Below are positions 53,801-61,708 of a stretch of 64,000 bases of DNA, piece by piece. This DNA comes from Candidatus Latescibacterota bacterium. GTDB lineage: Bacteria > Latescibacterota > UBA2968 > UBA8231. Location of the stretch: NCBI GenBank assembly GCA_022819745.1, contig JAJEGS010000008.1:62001-126000 (forward strand). Direction: 5' to 3'. The notes beneath the pieces were generated by a model that saw only the letters and a program-made list of their open reading frames with translations, made no database searches and was not told the origin of the DNA. Every line of letters begins with the position of its first letter. Position 1 is the stretch's first letter. The translations under genes were made by a program, and so were the position numbers.

Positions 53801-54160
53801 GGGCGAATGAAAGGATGGGGCTGTATCAGATAGCTCTAAGGCACTAATCAGCCGCTGTTGGAGCGGGGGACAGCGCCTTTCGACGAAGAGGGCGAAGCGG
53901 TGCTGCGAGAGGAGAACGGGCAAGTGCCGCTTGAGAGCAAATGCCAGTACCCCTCCGGTAGCCAAAAGTGCCAAGACGCCCAAGCCCGTGCGCCAGGGTG
54001 GTGAGAAGAAAAAAAGCGCTTCGAGCAGGACCCACAGCAAGACAGACATCAAGCCTGCGGCTAGGGCCAAGGCCAACGCAGAGCATATGGTTAGGCCCAA
54101 GGCGCGGCGGCGCAGTGCGGCTAGGTGTGTGAGCAGGGGTGAGAGTGAACTATGGTCCAT
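50840..54160 (-). CDS. DUF4175-type membrane protein with long coiled coil
   Basis: A 1106-residue protein. Two TM segments lie at about 20-45 and 58-75 and a third near 150-165 (LLGGAAAVVLLCGALFG). Next is a beta-rich extracytoplasmic region with Ig-like strands (VRVIDPPAVKRLRLHYQYPA, VREDQKPEVAIVDPG) and then a very long Gln/Glu-rich helical region from ~510 to ~1010, typical of DUF4175. The C-terminus is TDQPYAGPTTLPADRGQTPD and LLRRYYDQIYQDLQAREAP. It heads the cluster with the TPR, AsnB-like, MoxR and DUF58 genes. A TTCGAC-type repeat (52784-52830) encodes an extra AELRTSASSVESSKP segment near residue 450. Confidence 0.85.
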   Translation of the reverse strand: MDHSSLSPLLTHLAALRRRALGLTICSALALALAAGLMSVLLWVLLEALFFFSPPWRTGLGVLALLATGGVLAFALKRHLPVLLSQHRFALFVERRCPPLQQRLISALELSDTAPSFHSPALLAAVRERATALLRTANPAQILDRRPLYAYLRLLGGAAAVVLLCGALFGNDLVQAAQRCAHPLTAYERPPRTLITVQPGNLEIIKGDDATLQVHFAGDKPRRARIERRPSAEAPYQTEELVVDRADSVAYTFPQVQRSFRYAIAVGDDRSPEYEVRVIDPPAVKRLRLHYQYPAYSQLPDRIEEEGGDIQGLPGTRVALEIAANKPLSKATLVLDDTLSIAAQLDGATARVAFQIDRPGAYHITLVDRKGATNRDPIRYAIQVREDQKPEVAIVDPGRDSDLPESLKVLLKAEASDDFSVEEIALVYRVNNGSEQRRALPINPSAELRTSASSVESSKPQREVLISYIWDLSAANLLPEDRIYYHLEALDNNQVSGPQKGQSRQYVLRFPSLYELYSEADQAQEEQLSSLDELAAEGQAHQEYIERVRRELLKSEELSWEQKKELESTLAAEAERARAVEELAAELEKTIDSMQDEGTGSEELLDKLDHIRELMGDIATPEMQQALADLQKAASNPDPRVLAEALKRFNEDQQAFQQRLDRTIALLEQVRTEQQLRAIVEQAAELARRQSQINRELADGQSGLRQQLQEGSLQRDTERLAEQLQELSDSTAEQNPALSEQLAHRAEDVENKALSERMRQMVRQMRAKSPGEAQQTGQALAADLDALAEDLQQMQDEYRAAEKDQLSRELRRAMRALVQLSQRQESLFADARAQDQFALMQGTSQVVERIAAVGRRTLALAPDLRATVGYALRDMQHAAQRLGQRDVQGARHFQRKAMRYINETVLLLRESLDNLAKAQTPSAFAEAMQQLLGLSEQQSQLNQASEQAMGQMPGPALQRQVARLSAQQQGLMRALDEIARSLRGHRGAQQRVQAIQDEMRDVLADLQRGRLTQRTRQNQERIYQRMLDASRSIHSRGFDEKRRSITATDQPYAGPTTLPADRGQTPDLWREALRQALAGPYPEEYRALLRRYYDQIYQDLQAREAP
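52784..52830. repeat. TTCGAC/GAGCTC repeat cluster inside the DUF4175 gene
   Basis: cttcgacgactcgactgagc, then tcgccgaagtcctgagctca, then gccgaag. The stretch is made of inverted CTTCG..CGAAG and ctGAGCTcag units. It shares CGACTGAGCTCGCCG with the repeats at 50726-50803 and is related to the inverted repeat at 39115. It adds about 16 in-frame codons to the gene. Confidence 0.7.
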
Positions 54161-54373
54161 AGGGATCAGGCTTGGGATCGCTATATAGATGTTGCGGTGC
54201 GGAGCGTGGTTCCGCGTAAAAAATAAAGTTAGCGCAGGGGTGCCGCCGCCGCCAGACGGACTACAGCAGGGTGTATATGGTAGGACGTTTTATCGTGCTA
54301 GCCGCTTTAGTCTTTATTATATTTCCCCTCATTCTAAGAAGCTGATCCAGACATTAGCCAGGAGAGCAGCGCA
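54161..54373. other. 213-bp divergent intergenic region
   Basis: Lies between the DUF4175 start and the start of the 714-residue secreted protein. It contains gcggtgcggagcgtggttcc at 54194-54213, which shares GCGGTGCGGAGCG with the loop side of the palindrome at 27435-27467 and can form a short GCGGA/TCCGC hairpin. An AT-rich stretch (tctttattatattt, about 54312-54325) is the likeliest promoter core for the plus-strand gene. No gene was seen. Confidence 0.45.
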
Positions 54374-56518
54374 ATGAATACCTTACGACGAGTATCGTTG
54401 GTAGCCTGGGGAGCGCTCGCTTTTGCGGCGACGCTGGCAGAAGCATATAACGTCTATCGGCTCGGGGGCGAGGACGGAAACCCGTGGTCGGCGGCGATAT
54501 CTTATGAGCCTGGGGAGTACTTGGTCATCGGACCGGATGGCCAAATCCAAGATCGGGTGCCATTCAGTGCTCCAGACTCCCACCCCACGTGGAATGACAC
54601 GCTGATGGTGAACGTCGATAGCACTGGGGTGCTCTGGATGCGTCCCTTCTGGGTGCCGGACACCTTGAATTTGGCGCAAGACGGAGTGCGCAACCGGATC
54701 CCACGCGGGTTGTACGACAATATCGCCGTGGGCGGAACCAATCACACAACCGGCGTGATCGAAAGGATCCGGCCGATGTTCGACGGCGATCCCCAGACAG
54801 CGGCCTTCTTTGCCGCTAGCAATACGGACGATCCAGAGATTCGGAGCCAGTTCGTCGTCCAGAACCTCATCATCGACTTAGGGGCTGACTACCCGATTAA
54901 TCGGGTGCGGTTCTTTCCTCGCTTGTCCAAAAACGATATCAAAATTGACCAGATCATCGCGGAGATGGCTCCTCCCAAACTAGATAAAGAGACACTCGGC
55001 GAAGAGGATTTTTCCGACAATTTCCTGCCGTGGTTTGAAATCGCCGGTGCCAATAGCGTGCAAAATTTTGCCGCTCATGCTTCCTTTAGGACCCAAGACA
55101 GCCCTTGGTTTAAAAGTATTTCCCCGCGCGAAGTAGATTCCAAAAACGATTCGCGTCTGACTATTTTGCGTCGGGATACAGAAAGCCAAGCAACCATCCT
55201 CGATGCCCGGTTCCCATTGCAGTCTCTCCAGTGGGTTACAATTCGCCCACTCTATCCGACTTCCAACTGGGAGATCGCCGAGTTCCAGATCTTCGGTAAA
55301 GGCTACGTGCCACGCGCTATCTACACCAGCGCGGTACTCGATTTTGGCGAGGAGATGGCTTGGGGCAAGATACGATGGCAGGGCGACCACGATCCGGGCA
55401 GCAAGATCCTGATTCGCACCCGTTCCGGCAGCGATGGCGATCCCAACCTCTACTGGCTGCCCAGCGAGGTCGCCGGCGAGTTCAAGGCTATAACTCGGCA
55501 GGAATACGAGCGCGGCAACATCAAGAAGCGCTTCACCACGCTGGACGAGCGGCACTGGAGCTTCTGGTCGGCCCCTTATCCCTGGGAGGCGGGACTGGCC
55601 GATCCCGCGCAACCACCCCACGCTTGGGTCGATGGCACTGAGATTCTCTCGCCGGGGCCTTCGCGCTACTTTCAGTTCCAGCTTTTGGTGCTGTCAACCG
55701 TCGATCAGAGCACGAAGTTGCAGGAGCTAGAAATACAATTTGCGCGACCGGCGGCGCTGGAAGTGGTGGGCGAAATCTGGCCGCTGGACGCATCGCGCAC
55801 CGAGAGTACCGCGTTCACCTATAGCGTGCTGCCGACATTGGAAGCGGGCCACGGCTTCGACCGACTGGAAATTTTTACGCTAACGCGGGTCAACGCAGTG
55901 CGCTCAGTGCGGGTCGATGGCGTTGAAGTCAGCGACGCACATCCGCCCGAAATACTCGATGACCGCATCGTCGTCGGCTTTCCAAAGTTGGCCGGACAGG
56001 GGGATACATTTAAGCTAATCGAGGTAGAATTCGATGCGCGGGTGGTGCGCTACGGCACTCAGTTTCAGGGCTGGATATTCGACAGCACCGCCAACGAGGT
56101 CAAACAGCTCATTTCCCCCGGAGATGCGACCGTTGACTTTCCAGGTAATGCGCTGGGGGTGCGCACGGTCGGGCTGGGTGAGGCGCTCTTAGCGGAGGTG
56201 GAGGTCGCGCCCAATCCATTTACGCCCAACGGAGATGGGATCAACGACTGGGCGCGATTCCAATTTCAGTTACACGAGGTCTCCACCCCGCGGATGCTGA
56301 CGGTCAATATCTACGACCTATCGGGACGTCGAGTGCGGCAACTGCAGGAGCAAAATGCGGTGCGCGGCCTTTTCGGGGAAGAGTCCAGCATCTTGGCTTG
56401 GGACGGGATGGACGATCAGGGCGTCATGGTAAGGCCGGGAATCTATTTATACCAGATTGCCCTCGGCGCCGACAGCGGCGAAGAAGTGCAAGTGGGAACC
56501 CTCTCACTGGCGTACTGA
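54374..56518 (+). CDS. large secreted protein with F5/8-type-like domains and FlgD-like C-terminus (paralogue 1)
   Basis: A 714-residue exported protein starting at ATG 54374 after AGGAGAG, with signal peptide VSLVAWGALAFAATLAEA. Two discoidin-like beta modules are suggested by LIIDLGADYPINRVRFFPRL and SLQWVTIRPLYPTSNWEIAE followed by FQIFGKGYV. Residues ~613-714 form a FlgD-like/CHU_C-like Ig domain beginning VEVAPNPFTPNGDGINDWA, with VNIYDLSGRRVRQL and WDGMDDQGVMVRPGIYLYQI. Such ends are common in surface proteins of the FCB group and can be sorting or anchoring domains. It has a larger paralogue at 58726-61704. No catalytic motif was recognised. Confidence 0.8.
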   Translation: MNTLRRVSLVAWGALAFAATLAEAYNVYRLGGEDGNPWSAAISYEPGEYLVIGPDGQIQDRVPFSAPDSHPTWNDTLMVNVDSTGVLWMRPFWVPDTLNLAQDGVRNRIPRGLYDNIAVGGTNHTTGVIERIRPMFDGDPQTAAFFAASNTDDPEIRSQFVVQNLIIDLGADYPINRVRFFPRLSKNDIKIDQIIAEMAPPKLDKETLGEEDFSDNFLPWFEIAGANSVQNFAAHASFRTQDSPWFKSISPREVDSKNDSRLTILRRDTESQATILDARFPLQSLQWVTIRPLYPTSNWEIAEFQIFGKGYVPRAIYTSAVLDFGEEMAWGKIRWQGDHDPGSKILIRTRSGSDGDPNLYWLPSEVAGEFKAITRQEYERGNIKKRFTTLDERHWSFWSAPYPWEAGLADPAQPPHAWVDGTEILSPGPSRYFQFQLLVLSTVDQSTKLQELEIQFARPAALEVVGEIWPLDASRTESTAFTYSVLPTLEAGHGFDRLEIFTLTRVNAVRSVRVDGVEVSDAHPPEILDDRIVVGFPKLAGQGDTFKLIEVEFDARVVRYGTQFQGWIFDSTANEVKQLISPGDATVDFPGNALGVRTVGLGEALLAEVEVAPNPFTPNGDGINDWARFQFQLHEVSTPRMLTVNIYDLSGRRVRQLQEQNAVRGLFGEESSILAWDGMDDQGVMVRPGIYLYQIALGADSGEEVQVGTLSLAY

Positions 56519-56524
56519 GCTAAG

Positions 56525-58477
56525 CTACCAACTCATTACGGCGTTGCCGCTTTCGCCGACCCAGTAGTCTATGGCATACCAGATGCCAGCCGTGACGAAC
56601 TGACCGAGAATCAGGCCCATGAAGAAGGGCCTGGTTTTGAGATAGAGTGCCGGCCCCCCGTAGCGCAGGACGAGCGTCTTGCAGAGCCAAGCTAGGAACA
56701 CGCTAAAAAACATCGTGCCAAAGACGGCGCTGATCGGAAAACCCAACGGGTGGAAGGGCCACCAAGAGATGTGCTGGCGGGCGGCCATCAAAAGTACCAT
56801 AGCCCCGGCACCAATAGTCGTATATATCCAGTTCTCCCAATGTGGGCCATCGAGGGATTGCAACCGTGCGGCGGCATTGTCAAAGGGGTAGCGCGCCGCG
56901 CCGCCAAAGAAGAAGGAATCAGTGTTGATGCCCCCGTAGCGATAGCCTAGATCGAGGATGGCCCAGATCGAGCTAAATAGGGTCACGAGGATGGCCAAGA
57001 GGATGCCCCAAAAGACGATGCGGCGTCCTTTTTTTATGGTCTCCTCGGCGAGTTTAAGGCCATTGGCGCAGGAGGCCATGACAAAGGTGAGAATGTCGCT
57101 GGCCCATATGTAGGTAAAGGCCAAGGCCATGACGCCGGAAGAGCCGATGGTGCGGGTGCCAAAGCCAGCGGCGACAAAATCCGAGGCGATCATCGGCGCG
57201 AAGATAAAGGCCAAGCCTCCTTCGGCGACGACGCGGGTGATGCCTAAGAAGAGCACAAAGGCAAAAAAGAGATAGATGGGGGTAACCCAAGCGGGCAGCC
57301 CTGACTGCCAGAGCCACGCGCCCATAAAGGTCAGACTGCCCGCCAGCAGCAAGAGTGCGGTCCGGTAGGAGAGAATTTCGCCGGAGTCGTCGATGTCGGG
57401 GGCACCGGAGATCGCTTTGCGCCAGACCGCGCGCAGGTGGTCGCGGGCGTTCCACAGGCCGAAGAGGACCAGCGCGATGATAGCCCCGAATCCCTGGTGG
57501 ACGACGATCGAACCCGTATAGGTGCTATAGGCTCCGAGCACCGGATCGATCTTCTGGACGCCGAGTACGTTGAAGATGCCCTGCTGGACGGTGTTGAGCA
57601 GATAGAAGAAGCACAGCCCAAAGGCTATGTCGCGGTTGACGAAGTAGGAAAAGCCCAGCATCTGGAAGCTGAGCCGGAGCGGAATCTGGATACTGTCGCG
57701 GAAAAGCGGGACTGAGGTATCGAGACCGACGCGGGGGAAGTAGGGAAAATAGTGATTGAGGCCATTGACGCTCTGGATGAGGGCGGGTATGGCAAAGCCG
57801 ATCCACATCAGCGGATTTTTGAAAAAGGCGTTGAGTAATCCGGGGCGCTGATCTTCTTCTTGGAGCATGGCGATGGGCAGCTGGACCAGCGGGAAAATTA
57901 GGCGCTCGTTTTCGATCCACTGTTTGCGCAAGACAACCACAATGGAAATCATCGCTACGTAGAGTGCTAGTACGAAAGGTATCCACAACGCCAGTGGGGA
58001 CAGCCACAGCGCCCAAGGGATGCCCTGCCCCTGCGGCGCGCCTTCGTAGAAGTTTTTGATCTGGTCGAAGTCGTGGTGGGGGATGATCCAATCGGGAATG
58101 AGTGGGTGGAGGAGTTCGGCCCAGTTGTTCTCGGGCGTGGCGTAGTAGATGACGCTGGTGATATCGGGCAGGAGAAAGGCGGTAAGCCCCCATTCGGGGA
58201 TTGAGGTGGCGACGATCCACATAATGTAGATGAGCGCCAACTCGGCCCGACTCAGCATCCACGAGCGACGCATAAAGCCCAGCAAGGTGTTGCCGACAAA
58301 GACCAAAAAGAAGAAGAGAATGATGGCGGCGGGGGTGTTGAAGTACGAGGCGATCCGAGAGCCGTGGAGCACCATGTTGCAATAAGGAACGCCGGCCCCA
58401 ATGGCCCAAGCACCGGCTGCGCCGACGAGGAGGGCGCGGAGACCGGGCCGCTGTGGAGTGGATGAAGTCGTGCTCAA
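56525..58477 (-). CDS. multi-spanning membrane protein, DUF6785/OPT-like
   Basis: A 650-residue integral membrane protein with about 14 predicted TM segments. Several segments resemble the DUF6784/DUF6785 family found in many copies in Planctomycetota-, Lentisphaerota- and Poribacteria-like genomes, and more distantly oligopeptide transporters (OPT): the LSRAELALIYIMWIVATSIP motif, NERLIFPLVQLPIAML, and VAEGGLAFIFAPMIASDFVA. The likely start is TTG 58477, just after GGAGAG. It ends 6 bp from the stop of the convergent secreted-protein gene. A transport role is plausible but the substrate is unknown. Confidence 0.75.
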   Translation of the reverse strand: MSTTSSTPQRPGLRALLVGAAGAWAIGAGVPYCNMVLHGSRIASYFNTPAAIILFFFLVFVGNTLLGFMRRSWMLSRAELALIYIMWIVATSIPEWGLTAFLLPDITSVIYYATPENNWAELLHPLIPDWIIPHHDFDQIKNFYEGAPQGQGIPWALWLSPLALWIPFVLALYVAMISIVVVLRKQWIENERLIFPLVQLPIAMLQEEDQRPGLLNAFFKNPLMWIGFAIPALIQSVNGLNHYFPYFPRVGLDTSVPLFRDSIQIPLRLSFQMLGFSYFVNRDIAFGLCFFYLLNTVQQGIFNVLGVQKIDPVLGAYSTYTGSIVVHQGFGAIIALVLFGLWNARDHLRAVWRKAISGAPDIDDSGEILSYRTALLLLAGSLTFMGAWLWQSGLPAWVTPIYLFFAFVLFLGITRVVAEGGLAFIFAPMIASDFVAAGFGTRTIGSSGVMALAFTYIWASDILTFVMASCANGLKLAEETIKKGRRIVFWGILLAILVTLFSSIWAILDLGYRYGGINTDSFFFGGAARYPFDNAAARLQSLDGPHWENWIYTTIGAGAMVLLMAARQHISWWPFHPLGFPISAVFGTMFFSVFLAWLCKTLVLRYGGPALYLKTRPFFMGLILGQFVTAGIWYAIDYWVGESGNAVMSW

Positions 58478-58725
58478 ATTCTCTCCATAAAAGACGGGCC
58501 GTTAGCCACATCTGCTGAATGGGATAGAATATCCCCCTCCTAGGGGACTGTCAATAAATTAGGTCAGTGGGCACACGAGGATGCGGTCTCCAACGATTTG
58601 AGGGAACTGGTCGAGCCAAGCAGATTCGCAGCGAGAACAAAATTATATAAATGTGCCGTCTGATTTTTCTTACATTACCAGAGTACCTTAGCCCATGTGC
58701 GCTATGCAAACCGGGTGAACACTAC
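58478..58725. other. 248-bp divergent intergenic region
   Basis: Between the DUF6785-type gene and the second secreted paralogue. It holds a short palindrome CCCCTCCTAGGGG (58532-58544) and an AT-rich aaaattatataaatg (58637-58651) that could be the promoter core for the plus-strand gene. No other gene was seen; the frame open from 58651 lacks a signal peptide until ATG 58726. Confidence 0.4.
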
Positions 58726-61704
58726 ATGAACTTGGCCTCCTATCTTCGTTCGATTCTGCTCGCAGCGTTAGCAACTACGCTATATATCCTGCCGACGGCG
58801 GCTTTAGATACCCTGCGGGTCGGCATCGGCGGGAACGTCTCTTGGACGGGCGATACTACTCGCGACGATCTGGTTTCGATTCTACCTGAATACAAGGTAA
58901 ACCGGCAATTTACTGAGGTCGGCAATGTGCCGGGCAATCTGATTGACTTGAGCAACCTACAGGTTGTAACGACGCGCGTATTGGTCAAGACTGTGGTCGA
59001 TGTCGAGCCCGAGTTACTAGCGGGACAACTGGCCTTAGTTGAGCAGTTGTTGCTCGACCAGATCGAGCCATTGGAGGGAGTGACACAGATCGGAACGGCG
59101 ACGCAGGGCTTTTTGTCGGTGATTTTGGTGGATTTTGCTCCAGCGGTGACGCTGGATGAGGCAATGAACACAGTGGAAGCAGCGGTTGACGCAATTCGTT
59201 CGACACAGGTGGTCCGCCAAGAAGCAGGAGAGACGGAGGCCGACGACCCCAATCTGGAGTGCCGCGAAGAGAGCCGGCGCTTTGATTCGACCACTGATAT
59301 CACCGACGATTGGGGTGATTGCGAGACGATTTTCCAAAACGGCATACGGGCCGATTGTTACCAGACGATCTGTCGCAACCTGACTACTGGCGACCAGACG
59401 AGTAGGCCGGGCAGGTTACAGGTGGGAGGGGGCAAGCTGGTCGCCCGGCGCGCGATCCAGCAAGGGCTGAAGCTGCCTGAAGGTGCCGACCCGGTGGTCC
59501 TACCAGTGGGACTAAGCCCGGACCACGTGGCCCGGGGAGAGAACGTGGCTCAGCGGGCACTGGGGTGGGGTGGGCGGATCACCGCACCAGCGATTAAGGA
59601 TGTGGCAGCAGCCGACTTGGAGGCGACCTTGCTGGAACTGATCGCGCCTGAAGGGGCTGAAGATGCCTTCTCGCGCAAGGGGATTTTTGGCGCATTAGGG
59701 ACCTTTATCGTACTGGATTTGGGCAGTCCGATCGGGGTCAATCGCATCCGCTTTTACCCGCGCAACACCGTGCAGAGTGCGCCTCAGTATCCCTTCCAAA
59801 ACGATTTTATTCGCCAGTTTGAACTGCTGCTCCACGATGGCCAAGACTTGGTCCTAGACGGCACGGGTCGGCTGGTTCCGCAGCTCGAGGATTTCAAAAT
59901 TTTGCTGCGCAGTACCGGAAACGAAGACCAAGTAGTAGATGTGCAAGTGCAGCCGGCCCGTCCAGTGCGTTTCGTGCGCATCAAATCCACTTCGTCTTTC
60001 CCCTATGAGATCGACGAATTAGAAGTATATGGACAAGGTTTTATCGGCAGTAGCCGCTACGTCTCCCACGTGTACGATCTGGGGGGGCCGGCCACATGGG
60101 GCAACATTAGCTGGCAAGCGCGCCTTATCGACCTCCGCAGTGGCACCGTCGCTGGTCTCGACGAGGCGTTAAATCAAGACTGTACGACTCAACGCGACAC
60201 CTTTTCCACCGCCGCGGATGTACCCGACGACTGGGGCGAGTGCGATACCGCTTCGCTCTACCTTCCCGGCCAGGGTTATACCACGGTGTGGATGTGCTTT
60301 CAGACGGCCTGCCGCGATAATACCACCGGGGACATCATTCGCTACCCCGGCCAGACGGCTGGCAAGCGGGTGGCCGCCAAACCAACGGTCGGCGAGCCAT
60401 CGCAGATCCTAGTCCGCACCCGCACGGGGAACGATCCCGACCCATTGCTCTACTACCGCAGAGACGTGCAGCGAATCGGCGAAGACGAACGATCCACCTC
60501 GCTGATAGATCTAGAAGCACAGCTAGGCCGCGACGAATACTTGAGCCTAGCGCCCGACTTAGAGGCCTCGCCGCCTCGGGTATGGGACAAGGGAGAGATT
60601 GGGGAAGATTTAGAAAACTGGAGCCCTTGGTCGGCACCCTACTTGCGCGGGGACCGAGAAGGTGGGACCCCGATTATCTCGCCTGGACCGCGGCGCTATA
60701 TTCAATTTTCGATTGACTTTCTCAACGACGATATCGACGCGACCAAGCTCGTCGAGCAATTGTCAATCGAGTATCTGCGACCTCCCATCGCAGATGATCT
60801 GATCGCCGAGATCTATCCGCGCGAAGTGGAGGTCTCCGAATCGGTGAATTTCACTTATGCTGTGCGGGCACTGATGAACATCGAGGGAGTCAAGGGATTC
60901 GACACCTTTGAAATTCGGACACCTACGAGGGTTTTGGGGATTGACCGGATCGAGATTGTGGATGGTTCGGATACCATTGCAGAGCAAGTATTAAACGCCG
61001 ATGTGATCCTCGACCAGCGAGGCGTGCCGATGGTGCGGACTGAGGAAGGCCAAATACAAGAGTTGCCTTACTCGACAGCCTCAGCAGCGGGGGATACCTT
61101 TGCCATCCAAGCCATAACCGACCGCAACTTCATCGTCCACTTTCCCCGGATTGAGCCAGCGGAAGGTGGGAGCGAACGCCTTTTGAAAATTCACTTCCGC
61201 GGGCAGGTACTGCTCTATAGTACTCTGTTCCGCGGCCAAGCCATTCTCTCCTCTCAGCCCGGTAGCATCCAGCGGATCACACCGGGGAATGCCGCCTTGT
61301 TGGGCGAGGGAGACTTGCCAACGGCTTCGGGCATCACGGTGCTGAGTCCGGGCATTACCGAGGGCAGCCTAGTCGGGTCTTTCGCCTTGGAGCCCAACCC
61401 CTTCACGCCCAACGGGGATGGGATCAACGATCAGCTAGCGCTGCGCTATGACATAGTGGCCGTAACGCGCGCAGCCAAGGTGCAGATACAAGTCTTCGAC
61501 CTGAGCGGACGCTTGGTGCATACGATTTACGAGGGTGCCGACCTAAGTGGACGCTACGACCGAACCTCTCGACCTGAGCTATCTTGGGACGGGCGCGTCC
61601 AAGGAGGTGCGGTGGTGCCGCCGGGGATCTACCTGATTTACATAGAAGTCAAAGGGGATTCAAAAGCCAATCGGCGGGCAGTACCGGTAGCGGTGGCCTA
61701 CTAA
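58726..61704 (+). CDS. large secreted protein with duplicated Cys modules and FlgD-like C-terminus (paralogue 2)
   Basis: A 992-residue protein. I choose ATG 58726 because it opens a clear signal peptide (LRSILLAALATTLYILPTAA); the frame is open 25 codons further upstream. The central FIVLDLGSPIGVNRIRFYPR and VRFVRIKSTSSFPYEIDELE segments parallel paralogue 1 and suggest discoidin-like folding. Two ~55-residue inserts share the pattern DDWG(D/E)C...C.T.CR..TTGD...RPG (DNA 59254-59418 and 60175-60357); the second interrupts a stretch continuous in paralogue 1. The C-terminus (~889-992) is FlgD-like, starting LEPNPFTPNGDGINDQL, with VFDLSGRLVHTIYEG and PPGIYLIYIEV. A surface or adhesive role is likely; the ligand is unknown. 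Confidence 0.8.
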   Translation: MNLASYLRSILLAALATTLYILPTAALDTLRVGIGGNVSWTGDTTRDDLVSILPEYKVNRQFTEVGNVPGNLIDLSNLQVVTTRVLVKTVVDVEPELLAGQLALVEQLLLDQIEPLEGVTQIGTATQGFLSVILVDFAPAVTLDEAMNTVEAAVDAIRSTQVVRQEAGETEADDPNLECREESRRFDSTTDITDDWGDCETIFQNGIRADCYQTICRNLTTGDQTSRPGRLQVGGGKLVARRAIQQGLKLPEGADPVVLPVGLSPDHVARGENVAQRALGWGGRITAPAIKDVAAADLEATLLELIAPEGAEDAFSRKGIFGALGTFIVLDLGSPIGVNRIRFYPRNTVQSAPQYPFQNDFIRQFELLLHDGQDLVLDGTGRLVPQLEDFKILLRSTGNEDQVVDVQVQPARPVRFVRIKSTSSFPYEIDELEVYGQGFIGSSRYVSHVYDLGGPATWGNISWQARLIDLRSGTVAGLDEALNQDCTTQRDTFSTAADVPDDWGECDTASLYLPGQGYTTVWMCFQTACRDNTTGDIIRYPGQTAGKRVAAKPTVGEPSQILVRTRTGNDPDPLLYYRRDVQRIGEDERSTSLIDLEAQLGRDEYLSLAPDLEASPPRVWDKGEIGEDLENWSPWSAPYLRGDREGGTPIISPGPRRYIQFSIDFLNDDIDATKLVEQLSIEYLRPPIADDLIAEIYPREVEVSESVNFTYAVRALMNIEGVKGFDTFEIRTPTRVLGIDRIEIVDGSDTIAEQVLNADVILDQRGVPMVRTEEGQIQELPYSTASAAGDTFAIQAITDRNFIVHFPRIEPAEGGSERLLKIHFRGQVLLYSTLFRGQAILSSQPGSIQRITPGNAALLGEGDLPTASGITVLSPGITEGSLVGSFALEPNPFTPNGDGINDQLALRYDIVAVTRAAKVQIQVFDLSGRLVHTIYEGADLSGRYDRTSRPELSWDGRVQGGAVVPPGIYLIYIEVKGDSKANRRAVPVAVAY

Positions 61705-61708
61705 ATCG

